Positions 38,762 to 46,495 of a stretch of 64,000 nt of DNA are shown here, piece after piece; position 1 is the stretch's first letter, and each line of letters opens with the position of its first letter. The position numbers and the translations under genes were made by a program. Below the pieces are notes generated by a model. That model saw only the letters and a list, made by a program, of their open reading frames with translations. It was not told the DNA's origin and ran no database searches. The stretch comes from Hydrogenophaga sp. BPS33 (GTDB lineage: Bacteria; Pseudomonadota; Gammaproteobacteria; Burkholderiales; Burkholderiaceae_C). Where the stretch lies: positions 1,798,001 to 1,862,000 of the forward strand of contig NZ_CP044549.1 of NCBI RefSeq assembly GCF_009859475.1. Reading direction: 5' to 3'.

Positions 38762-40573
38762 ATGACGACCTTGCCCAAGCCATCGGCGCAGAAGAACTTC
38801 GACGGTCCGCTCGACTGGCGCACCCTGGTGGGCTGGCTGCGCGAGGACGGCGTGATCGGCCCCGAAGAGGCCGAGCGCACGATCGCGCGTTGCGCGTCCG
38901 CGCACAGTTCGCAGCACCCGCTGCAGCGCCTGGCGGTGGTGGGCATGGCGCGCGCGTCCGACCGGCATGTGCTCGACGTGGAGGCCCTGGCGCAATGGCT
39001 CGCGCAACGCAGTGGCCTGGCCTACATGCGCATCGACCCGCTCAAGGTCGACGTGGGCAAAGTGGCCGACGTGATGAGCGCGGCCTATGCCGAGCGGCAC
39101 AAGGTGCTGCCGGTGATGGTGAGCCCGACCGAGGTGGTGGTGGCCACGGCCGAGCCCTTCATCCGCGACTGGGTGCCCGAGGTGGAGCGCCAGACCAAGC
39201 GCGCGGTGCGCCTCGTGCTGGCCAGCCCGCAGTCGATCAAGAGCTTCACCGGTGAATTCTTCGCGCTGGCCAAGTCGGTGCGCGCGGCGAGCAAGAGCGG
39301 CGGGCAGGGCGGCTTCGGCAGCTTCGAGCAACTGGTCGAACTGGGCAAAGCCAACAAGCAACTCGACGCCAACGACCAGGGCGTGGTGCAGGTGGTGGAC
39401 TGGCTTTGGCAATACGCCTTCGACCAGCGCGCAAGCGACATCCACCTGGAGCCCCGGCGCGAGCAGGGCGTGATCCGCTTTCGCATCGACGGCGTGCTGC
39501 ACCCGGTGTACCAGATGCCGATGGGTGTGATGAACGCGATGACCGCGCGCATCAAGCTCCTGGGGCGCATGGACGTGGTGGAGCGCCGCCGCCCGCAGGA
39601 TGGCCGCATCAAGACGCTGCGCCCCGGCGTGGGCGGCGCCCGAGGCGACGAAGTGGAAATGCGCCTGTCCACGCTGCCCACCGCATTCGGCGAAAAGCTG
39701 GTCATGCGCATCTTCGACCCCGAGTCGACCGTGAAAGACCTGAGCGCGCTGGGCTTCAACACGCACGACGCGCAACGCTGGGAAAGCCTCACCAAACACC
39801 CGCATGGCATCGTCCTCGTGACCGGCCCGACCGGCTCGGGCAAGACCACCACGCTGTACGCCACGCTCAAGCGCTTGGCGACCGAAGAGGTCAATGTGAG
39901 CACGGTGGAAGACCCGATCGAAATGATCGAACCGGCCTTCAACCAGACGCAGGTGCAGCCGCATCTGGACCTGGACTTCGCGCAGGGCCTGCGCTCGCTG
40001 ATGCGGCAGGATCCGGACATCATCATGGTCGGCGAGGTGCGCGATCTGGCGACGGCGGAAATGGCCGTGCAGGCCGCGCTCACCGGCCACCTGGTGTTCA
40101 CCACGCTGCACACCAACGACGCGCCCTCGGCCATCATGCGCTTGATGGAATTGGGCATACCGCCTTACCTCATCAACGCCACCGTGCTGGGCGTGCTCGC
40201 GCAGCGGCTGGTGCGCACGCTGTGCCCGGCCTGCCGCAAGCCGCAGGACCCGGACGAGACGGCCGCCTCGCGCGCGGCCTTGGCCGAGCTGGTCAAACCC
40301 TGGCAGGTCAGCGGCGGCTACCGGCCCTACCAGCCGGTGGGTTGCGTGGACTGCCGCATGACCGGGTTTCGGGGCCGCATGGGCCTGTACGAGTTGCTGG
40401 TGGTCACCGAAGCCTTCAAGGACAAGGTCAGCCGCGAGCCGCGCCTGGATGCCTTGCGCCTGCAGGCCGTGCAGGACGGCATGCGCCCGCTGCGCCTGGG
40501 CGGTGCGGCGCGCGTGGCGGAAGGCCTGACCACCATGGACGAAGTGCTGGCCTGCACGCCGCCCGTGCAGTAG
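38762..40573 (+). CDS. GspE/PilB-family type II/IV secretion ATPase
   Basis: A 603-residue hexameric ATPase of the kind that powers type II secretion or type IV pilus assembly. An N-terminal MshEN-like domain occupies about residues 50-160. Walker A GPTGSGKTTT is near residue 356, followed by the Asp box, Walker B region and His box (TLHTNDAPSAIMRLMELG). A zinc-binding tetracysteine CPAC...CVDC follows. No other pilus or secretion genes are nearby, so it is an orphan that would act with components encoded elsewhere. Confidence 0.9.
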   Translation: MTTLPKPSAQKNFDGPLDWRTLVGWLREDGVIGPEEAERTIARCASAHSSQHPLQRLAVVGMARASDRHVLDVEALAQWLAQRSGLAYMRIDPLKVDVGKVADVMSAAYAERHKVLPVMVSPTEVVVATAEPFIRDWVPEVERQTKRAVRLVLASPQSIKSFTGEFFALAKSVRAASKSGGQGGFGSFEQLVELGKANKQLDANDQGVVQVVDWLWQYAFDQRASDIHLEPRREQGVIRFRIDGVLHPVYQMPMGVMNAMTARIKLLGRMDVVERRRPQDGRIKTLRPGVGGARGDEVEMRLSTLPTAFGEKLVMRIFDPESTVKDLSALGFNTHDAQRWESLTKHPHGIVLVTGPTGSGKTTTLYATLKRLATEEVNVSTVEDPIEMIEPAFNQTQVQPHLDLDFAQGLRSLMRQDPDIIMVGEVRDLATAEMAVQAALTGHLVFTTLHTNDAPSAIMRLMELGIPPYLINATVLGVLAQRLVRTLCPACRKPQDPDETAASRAALAELVKPWQVSGGYRPYQPVGCVDCRMTGFRGRMGLYELLVVTEAFKDKVSREPRLDALRLQAVQDGMRPLRLGGAARVAEGLTTMDEVLACTPPVQ

Positions 40574-40577
40574 TTCC

Positions 40578-41084
40578 ATGATCAAGAATCTGCAGGATTT
40601 TCTGGCGGGCCTGTTGTTCGTGGCCTTGGGCCTGGGCTTCGGCTGGGCCGCTTCGCGCCACGAACTGGGCGCCTCGGCCGACATGGGGCCCGGCTATGTG
40701 CCGCTGCTGCTTGGCCTGCTGCTTTGCGTGCTGGGCCTACTCGTGCTGTTCAAGGCCTTGACCTTCGAGGCCCTGGGCAGTGGCCGTGTGCGGCACTGGG
40801 GCGTGGGCCCTTTGCTGCGCGTGCTGGGCGGCCTGCTGTGGCTGGCCTTGTGCAGCGGGCCGGCGCAATGGCCCTGGGTCGGGTCCTGGTTCGCGGGCTG
40901 GCCCACGCTGGGCGTGGCGCTCGGCGTGAGCGGCCTGGTGTTCGTGGTGGTGTCCGGCGCGCCCGGCGGTTCGAGCGGGCGCGTGTGGTGGTGGGCGTTC
41001 GGATTGGCGGCGCTGGTGTGTGCCGTGTGGGTCGGCCCGCTGGCGCTGGACGTGCCGCTGTGGCCCCGGCGCGCGGGCCTGTGA
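40578..41084 (+). CDS. Tripartite tricarboxylate transporter small membrane subunit (TctB family)
   Basis: A 168-residue protein with about four membrane spans and the TctB opening FLAGLLFVALGLGFGWAAS...MGPGYVPLLLGLLL. TctB is the small integral-membrane subunit that works with the large TctA subunit in importers fed by periplasmic Bug-type binding proteins. It is followed 75 bp later by the TctA gene. Substrates of such systems include carboxylates and aromatic acids. Confidence 0.85.
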   Translation: MIKNLQDFLAGLLFVALGLGFGWAASRHELGASADMGPGYVPLLLGLLLCVLGLLVLFKALTFEALGSGRVRHWGVGPLLRVLGGLLWLALCSGPAQWPWVGSWFAGWPTLGVALGVSGLVFVVVSGAPGGSSGRVWWWAFGLAALVCAVWVGPLALDVPLWPRRAGL

Positions 41085-41159
41085 GCGCGGGCCGATGAGC
41101 GCTGCACGGCCGTTCCGAAGGCGCTCAGCCCCGCAGTGCGCAGCGCGGAGGGTAGCCGA

Positions 41160-42734
41160 ATGAGCGCTGACTTTTCCTGGTGGAGCTCGCTGGCGCAAGG
41201 CCTGGCCGCCGTGTGGGGTTGGCAGGCGCTGGGCCTGACCTTGTTGGGCGTGGTCGTGGGCAGCGTGTTCGGCGTGTTGCCCGGGTTGGGGCCGGTGTGC
41301 GCCATTGCCTTGCTGCTGCCCGCCACGCTGGGGTTGCCGGCGCTGCCCGCGATGCTGGTGCTCGCCGGTGTGTACTACGGCGCGCAATACGGCGGCTCCT
41401 TGCCGGCCATCGTGCTCGACCGCCCGGGGGAGGCCTCGTCGGTCATGACCGGCCGCGACGGCCATGCGCTGGCGCTGCAGGGGCGCGCGGGCGTGGCCTT
41501 GTCGGTGGCCACCGGCAGTTCGTTCCTCGCGGGTTGCGTGGCGGTCGCGGCGGTGGTGGTGCTCGCGCCCTGGGTCGTGTCCCTGGGGCTGCGCTTCGGG
41601 GCCGCCGAGCGCTTCATGTTGCTCGCGGTGGGACTGGTGGGGGCGACGGTGCTGGCCTCGGGCTCGTTCATCAAGGCCCTGGCCATGACGGTGCTGGGCT
41701 TGCTGCTGGGCCTCATGGGCTGGGACACGCACACGGGCACCGTGCGCTTCGTGCCCGGGGCGCTGGAGCCCTGGCTGGGGCGGCAGGACGGCTTGGCCGA
41801 AGGCGTGGGCTTCATCGCCCTGGCCCTGGGTTTCTTCGTCGTGGCGCCCGTGGCCGCCGAGTTGGCCGGCCTGTCCGCCCTGGCACCCTCGGCATCCTCG
41901 GCACCTGCCGCGCCCCCTTCGCCGAGCGCGGCCGTGACCGATTGGGACGCGCGGCCGACACGCGAAGAGATCCGGCACACCATGCCCTCCTTGCTGCGCG
42001 GCACGGGCCTGGGGGCGGTGCTCGGCCTGGTGCCGGGTGGCGGCGCGCTGCTCGCCTCGCTGGCGGCCTACCGGGTGGAAGCGGTGGTGTCGCGCGACCA
42101 CCTGCCGCCGCTGGGCCAGGGCAACCTGCGCGGGGTGGCCGCGCCCGAAGCGGCCAACAACGCCGGTGCCCAGACCGCCTACCTGCCCATGCTGGCCCTG
42201 GGCTTGCCACCCAACACCGTGATGGCCTTGCTGCTGGGCGCGCTCGGCTTGCACGCGATCGAACCCGGACCGTCGGTGATGGCCACGCAGCCGGTCCTGT
42301 TCTGGGGGCTGCTCGTGTCCATGTGGGTGGGCAACCTGCTGTTGCTGCTGTTGAATCTGCCGCTGGCCCGCTGGTGGAAGCCCGGCCTGCTGCGCGTGTT
42401 GCAGGTGCCGCGCCGCGCCTTGCTGGTGGCGCTGCTGGTGGCCGCAGGCCTGGGAGCGCTCGCGCTTGGGTCCCATGGCTGGGGGGTCTGGCTGGTCATG
42501 GGCCTGGGGTTGCTGGGTTTCGTGCTCCAGCGGCTGGGCGGCGAGGGGGTGGCGCTGCTGCTGGGCTACGTGCTGGCGCCGGCGCTGGAAGAGCAACTGC
42601 GCCGCGCCCTGCAACTGTCGCGTGGCGACTGGTTCGTGTTCATCGAACGGCCGGTCTCGGCGCTGTTGCTGATGGCCGCCATCGGCTTGCTGCTGGTCGT
42701 GGTGCTGCAGCCGAGGCGGCACGAACCGCGCTGA
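41160..42734 (+). CDS. Tripartite tricarboxylate transporter large membrane subunit (TctA family)
   Basis: A 524-residue, highly hydrophobic protein with about ten or more spans. The TctA motifs are GSVFGVLPGLGPVCAIALLLPAT near the N terminus, YYGAQYGGSLPAIVLDRPGE, and a second GLVPGGGALLASLAAY repeat. It contains an unusual Ala/Pro/Ser-rich insert at about residues 240-265. I chose the ATG preceded by GGAGGG; a longer in-frame start exists 24 bp upstream. It forms the transporter core together with the preceding TctB and a Bug protein, possibly the one downstream. Confidence 0.85.
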   Translation: MSADFSWWSSLAQGLAAVWGWQALGLTLLGVVVGSVFGVLPGLGPVCAIALLLPATLGLPALPAMLVLAGVYYGAQYGGSLPAIVLDRPGEASSVMTGRDGHALALQGRAGVALSVATGSSFLAGCVAVAAVVVLAPWVVSLGLRFGAAERFMLLAVGLVGATVLASGSFIKALAMTVLGLLLGLMGWDTHTGTVRFVPGALEPWLGRQDGLAEGVGFIALALGFFVVAPVAAELAGLSALAPSASSAPAAPPSPSAAVTDWDARPTREEIRHTMPSLLRGTGLGAVLGLVPGGGALLASLAAYRVEAVVSRDHLPPLGQGNLRGVAAPEAANNAGAQTAYLPMLALGLPPNTVMALLLGALGLHAIEPGPSVMATQPVLFWGLLVSMWVGNLLLLLLNLPLARWWKPGLLRVLQVPRRALLVALLVAAGLGALALGSHGWGVWLVMGLGLLGFVLQRLGGEGVALLLGYVLAPALEEQLRRALQLSRGDWFVFIERPVSALLLMAAIGLLLVVVLQPRRHEPR

Positions 42735-42920
42735 GCGGACCGGCATGGCGCGGGCGGCGCGCCGCTCCTCGCCCATGGATGCACCAAAAGCGGGTGGCCT
42801 CTGTACCAAAAACAGTACGGCGCACGGGATTGGACGTCCCGTTCCCTCAATCTCGCGGGTGGACGTGGGTTTAAACAGGCCTGGATGTTGCTTTGGATGA
42901 AGAGATGGACCGGAATCGGT

Positions 42921-42944
42921 TTTTGAAATTGATTTGTTTCAAAA
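42921..42944. promoter_or_regulatory. Inverted repeat overlapping promoter of the Bug-protein gene
   Basis: Arms TTTTGAAA and TTTCAAAA are separated by 8 bp; the right side continues into TTTCAAAATTGG, related to the CCAAAATTGG core found before other genes of this region. A plausible promoter overlaps it: -35 TTGTTT at 42935-42940 and -10 CATAAT at 42958-42963, 17 bp apart. This is the position expected for a repressor operator. Confidence 0.45.
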
Positions 42945-43015
42945 TTGGTTTTGGGGCCATAATTTGTCTGGTTGGCATTCGACCAGCCTTCACCAACCCA
43001 CTGGGGATACGCACC

Positions 43016-44026
43016 ATGTCGCTCGGAAAACTCACACTCCCGCTTTCTCGGCTCCGCCGAACCACGCTGATGGCGCCGTTGTGCGGCCTGCTGCTCGGCG
43101 CTGCCTTTCAGGCCCAGGCCGCCACGACCGACAGCTACCCCGAGCGCCCGGTCACGATCGTTGTCTCCTTCTCGCCAGGCGGCGGGGTCGATGGCGTGGC
43201 GCGCATCCTGGGCACGGCGCTGGCGAAGTCCTTCAAGCACGGCGTGGTGATCGAGAACAAGCCCGGTGGTGGTGGCGTGATCGGCGCGCAGGCCGTGGTG
43301 CGCGCGCCCGCGGATGGCCACACCTTTCTGTTGGCCGATCCCGCCTTCGCCGTCACGCCAAGCCTGATGGCCAAAGCGCCGTACGACATCGACAAGGACT
43401 TCAAGGCCGTCTCCACCATCACCACATCGCCGCTGGTGCTCAGCGTGCCCGTGGCCTCGCCTTTCAAGACGGTGGTGGAGCTGCAGGAGGCCGGGCGCAA
43501 GGGCGGCAAGGACTACACCTACTCGTCGGCCGGCATCGGCACCTCGCCGCACATGTCGGGCGAGCTGTTCCGCCTGCGCGGCAAGGGCAACTTCGTGCAC
43601 GTGCCCTACCGGGGCAGCGGCCCGGCCATGGCCGACCTCGTGGCGGGCAACATCGACTTCTCCTTCTCGACCATGGCGGCGTCCCTGCCTTTCATCCGCG
43701 ATGGCCGCCTGCGCGCCCTGGCCACGACCGGCTCCGAGCCCGTGGCCGAGCTGAAGGACGCGGTGCCCCTGGCCGCGTCCCTGCCGGGCTTCGACGTGCG
43801 TTTCTGGACCACGCTGATGGCGCGCTCCTCGACGCCGCCGGAACTGGTGAAGAAGGTGAACGATGCGGTGCGCGTGGCGCTCGAATCGGACGAGGTGCGC
43901 CGCGCCCTGCGCAACATCGGCGAGACCGCGACCTACATGTCTCCCGAGAAAAGCGGGGACTTCGTGCTCGGCGAATACAAGCGCTGGGGCGAGGTGGTGA
44001 AGGACGCCAAGATCTCGTTGAACTGA
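43016..44026 (+). CDS. Bug-family (TctC-like) tripartite transporter binding protein
   Basis: A 336-residue periplasmic binding protein. Residues about 15-38 are a signal peptide ending in AQA-A. The body has the Bug-family signatures YPERPVTIVVSFSPGGGVDGVAR, VVIENKPGGGGVIGAQAV, GHTFLLADPAFAV and VPYRGSGPAMADLVAGNIDF. Such proteins capture carboxylates, nicotinate-like or aromatic acids for Tct-type importers. It has its own promoter region (281 bp after tctA) and may serve that transporter. Its start is the ATG with GGGGA upstream. Confidence 0.9.
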   Translation: MSLGKLTLPLSRLRRTTLMAPLCGLLLGAAFQAQAATTDSYPERPVTIVVSFSPGGGVDGVARILGTALAKSFKHGVVIENKPGGGGVIGAQAVVRAPADGHTFLLADPAFAVTPSLMAKAPYDIDKDFKAVSTITTSPLVLSVPVASPFKTVVELQEAGRKGGKDYTYSSAGIGTSPHMSGELFRLRGKGNFVHVPYRGSGPAMADLVAGNIDFSFSTMAASLPFIRDGRLRALATTGSEPVAELKDAVPLAASLPGFDVRFWTTLMARSSTPPELVKKVNDAVRVALESDEVRRALRNIGETATYMSPEKSGDFVLGEYKRWGEVVKDAKISLN

Positions 44027-44078
44027 TCGCCGTGGTGGCACACCCGGCCCGCTTGGCCGGATGTTCTCTCCAGCCGGT

Positions 44079-44113
44079 ACAGGGCGAGCGCCTCTGCGTG
44101 GCGATCGCCCTGT
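44079..44113. terminator. Hairpin between convergent genes, probable terminator
   Basis: Nine-base arms ACAGGGCGA and TCGCCCTGT enclose 17 bp and are followed on the plus strand by CTTTAT. It sits between the Bug-protein gene and the converging deacetylase gene, so it could stop transcription in either direction. A smaller hairpin, CCGGCC-CGCTT-GGCCGG, lies just before at 44044-44060. Confidence 0.55.
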
Positions 44114-44115
44114 CT

Positions 44116-45027
44116 TTATGGGGTGGCCGACGGATCGGCCATGATGCCCGCGGGCAACTGGGCGCAGTGCGTATAGATGTCCCCCGGTCGCGCGAACCAG
44201 ACCTGGTCGCGCAGCGGGTGGTTGACGATGTGCTGCAGCGCGCGGCGCAACGCGCGCAAGCGGTAGGGTTGCCCGACGATCATGCCGTGCAGGGCCAGGC
44301 TGAACACCAGCGGCTGTTTCTCGCTTTGCTGCAGCATCTCTTCGAACTGGTCGATGATGGCCTGGCTGAAATCGTCCGGGCTCTGCTGGCGCACGAGCAT
44401 CTGGGGCGAGTCGTTCAGTTCGAACGGGTAGGGCACCGACATGATGCGTCCGCCCCGCGTCTTCATCCACAGCGGCTGGTCGTCGGCGGGCCAGTCCATC
44501 ACGAACTTGAAGCCGGCTTCGTCCAGCAGGTCGAGCGTGGTCTTGTTGACCGACATCCAGGGCGGCATCCAGCCCATGGGCGCGCGGCCCCAATGCTTCA
44601 CGATCTCGTCGCGCACTTCCGCGATGAAGCGCGCTTCGTCGGCTTCCCACATCCCGCTGTGCCGTTCGGCATTGGTGCGTCCATGGGCGATCACCTCGTC
44701 GCCACGCAGGCGGATCCGCTCCAGAATCTGGGGCGCGTATTCGAACAGGGTGGTGTTGATGAGGTGCGCGGCGGGCAGGCCGAGCTCGTCGAACAGGTCG
44801 AAAAGGCGCCACACGCCGACGCGGTTGCCGTAGTCGGACCACGCGAACGCACGCTGGTCGGGCGAGGGCAGCGGCACCGACAGCGAGTGCGACAGCCCGG
44901 CACCAAAGGCAAAGTGCTCGATGTTCAGCCCCATAAAAAAGGCCAGGCGCTTGCCGCCTGGCCAGGTGTAGGTGGGTCGCTCCGTGATGGGGCTGTAGGC
45001 GTAGCGGCCGTGATGGGGAAGCAACAT
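44116..45027 (-). CDS. PuuE-like polysaccharide-deacetylase-family protein
   Basis: A 303-residue member of the polysaccharide deacetylase superfamily, closest in pattern to PuuE, the metal-independent allantoinase. Similar stretches include YGNRVGVWRLFDLFDELGLP, GDEVIAHGRTN, APMGWMPPWMSVN and QVWFARPGDIY. PuuE opens the hydantoin ring of allantoin; a related ring-opening hydrolysis fits the surrounding molybdenum hydroxylase and amidase genes. I used the second ATG because AGGA lies 8 bp before it and is too close to the first (45033). It is divergent from the hydroxylase operon, with a shared palindrome between them. Confidence 0.75.
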   Translation of the reverse strand: MLLPHHGRYAYSPITERPTYTWPGGKRLAFFMGLNIEHFAFGAGLSHSLSVPLPSPDQRAFAWSDYGNRVGVWRLFDLFDELGLPAAHLINTTLFEYAPQILERIRLRGDEVIAHGRTNAERHSGMWEADEARFIAEVRDEIVKHWGRAPMGWMPPWMSVNKTTLDLLDEAGFKFVMDWPADDQPLWMKTRGGRIMSVPYPFELNDSPQMLVRQQSPDDFSQAIIDQFEEMLQQSEKQPLVFSLALHGMIVGQPYRLRALRRALQHIVNHPLRDQVWFARPGDIYTHCAQLPAGIMADPSATP

Positions 45028-45065
45028 GGACATTTTCCTGAAAACGCGAGATTGCCCATGAATTG

Positions 45066-45090
45066 TACCAAAATTGGATATAATTCCAAT
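45066..45090. promoter_or_regulatory. Overlapping palindromes between deacetylase and hydroxylase operons
   Basis: CCAAAATTGG (45068-45077) overlaps a second inverted repeat ATTGGA-TATAAT-TCCAAT (45073-45090). The TATAAT in its centre is a perfect -10 for the plus strand, although no good -35 is spaced correctly. On the minus strand, TTGGAA and TACAAT at 16-bp spacing make a promoter for the deacetylase gene. One regulator bound here could control both directions. Confidence 0.55.
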
Positions 45091-45122
45091 ATTGATGGTT
45101 TGAACGCCTTCCGGAGAGTTTG

Positions 45123-46013
45123 ATGAAGCCCAGCAAATTCACGTACTACGAGCCGACCTCCGTCGAGCAGGCGTTGGTGATGTTGGCCGACGTGATGGAC
45201 CAGGACGGGCGCGTCATTGCCGGCGGGCAGACGCTGGTGCCCGCCATGGCCTTGCGGTTCGCCCAGCCCGCCTACCTCATCGACATCAATGGCATCGAAC
45301 CCTTGAAGTCCCTGGCGCTGAAAGACGGCGCCCTGGAGATCGGCGCCTGTGTGCGCCACGCGGCGTTCCATGCACCGGTGTGCGAAGGCGTGCTGGGCGC
45401 GCTGTTGAGCGAGGTGGTACGCCACATCGCGCACCTGCCGATCCGCAACCGGGGCACGTTCTGCGGCAGCCTGGCGAATGCCGACCCCGCCTCCGAGTGG
45501 TGTCTGGTGGCCACCACCTTGAACGCCCGCCTGCAGGCCCGCAGCGTCAACGCGGCACGCGAGATCGAGGCCGCGCATTTCTTTCTGGGTTACATGACCA
45601 CCGCGCTGGCGGCCGACGAACTGCTGGTGTCGGCCCGGCTGCCGCTGCTGCCCGCCACGACGCGTTTCGGCTTCGAGGAAGTCAGCCGCCGCGCCGGCGA
45701 CTTTGCGCAGGCCGTGGCGCTGGCGGTGGTCGAGCGTGATGGCGAGGCCTGGCGCCACGTGCGCCTGGGTGTGGGCGCGGTGGAAAGCACGCCGCGCCGC
45801 ATCGCCGCCGCCGAGGCCTTGCTGGAGGGGCGTGTGCCCACCCCGGATCTGCTGGAAGAAGCGGCGCGCGCAGCGGCGGCCGACGTCGCGCCGCTGGACA
45901 CCACCGAAGAAGGCATGCGCTACCGCCGTCACGTCACGCAGACGGTGGTGCGCCGAGCGCTGCTCAAGGCCCTCGCGCAACCCGAACTTTCCCCATCGAC
46001 TGGACGAGCATGA
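45123..46013 (+). CDS. Molybdenum hydroxylase FAD subunit (CoxM/CutM type)
   Basis: A 296-residue FAD-binding subunit that passes electrons from the molybdenum centre to an acceptor. The N-terminal FAD motif VIAGGQTLVPAMALRFAQPAYLIDING is at residues about 33-59, a second FAD loop HLPIRNRGTFCGSLANADPASE is near 105-126, and the C-terminal domain follows. The ATG is chosen over a TTG one codon earlier because GGAGAG precedes it at good spacing. Its TGA overlaps the iron-sulfur subunit gene. Confidence 0.92.
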   Translation: MKPSKFTYYEPTSVEQALVMLADVMDQDGRVIAGGQTLVPAMALRFAQPAYLIDINGIEPLKSLALKDGALEIGACVRHAAFHAPVCEGVLGALLSEVVRHIAHLPIRNRGTFCGSLANADPASEWCLVATTLNARLQARSVNAAREIEAAHFFLGYMTTALAADELLVSARLPLLPATTRFGFEEVSRRAGDFAQAVALAVVERDGEAWRHVRLGVGAVESTPRRIAAAEALLEGRVPTPDLLEEAARAAAADVAPLDTTEEGMRYRRHVTQTVVRRALLKALAQPELSPSTGRA

Positions 46014-46495
46014 ACAGGATCGAGATCACCTTGCGGGTGAACGACGAGGCTTTCGACATGAGTGTGGAGCCGCGCCGCAACCTGGCCGACGCGTTGCGCG
46101 AGGAGTGTGGCCTGACGGGCACGCACGTGGGCTGCGAGCACGGTGTGTGCGGCGCGTGCACGGTGCTGGTCGACGGCGAACCGGTGCGCTCGTGCCTCAT
46201 GTTCGCGGTGCAGGCCCAGAACAAGCGCATCGAGACGGTGGAAGGCCTGGCCTGCGGTGAGCGGCTGCATCCGCTGCAACAGGCCTTCGTCGACCAGCAT
46301 GCGCTGCAATGCGGTTTTTGCACGCCGGGTTTTCTGATGCTGGCCAAGGGCGTGCTGGAGCGCAACCCGCAGGCCAGCGACAGCGAGATCGTCGACGCCA
46401 TTTCGTCGAACCTGTGCCGTTGCACGGGGTACCAGAACATCATCGCGGCCGTGAAGCAGGTGCGCGACAGCATGAGCGGAGCGCAGTGCTCATGA
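46010..46495 (+). CDS. Molybdenum hydroxylase [2Fe-2S] subunit (CoxS type)
   Basis: A 161-residue electron-transfer subunit with two [2Fe-2S] clusters. The plant-ferredoxin-type cluster is bound by CEHGVCGACTVL...C (around residues 43-63) and the second by CGFCTPGF and CRCTGYQ in the helical C-terminal domain. Overlaps of 4 bp on both sides couple it to the FAD and molybdenum subunits. Confidence 0.95.
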   Translation: MNRIEITLRVNDEAFDMSVEPRRNLADALREECGLTGTHVGCEHGVCGACTVLVDGEPVRSCLMFAVQAQNKRIETVEGLACGERLHPLQQAFVDQHALQCGFCTPGFLMLAKGVLERNPQASDSEIVDAISSNLCRCTGYQNIIAAVKQVRDSMSGAQCS

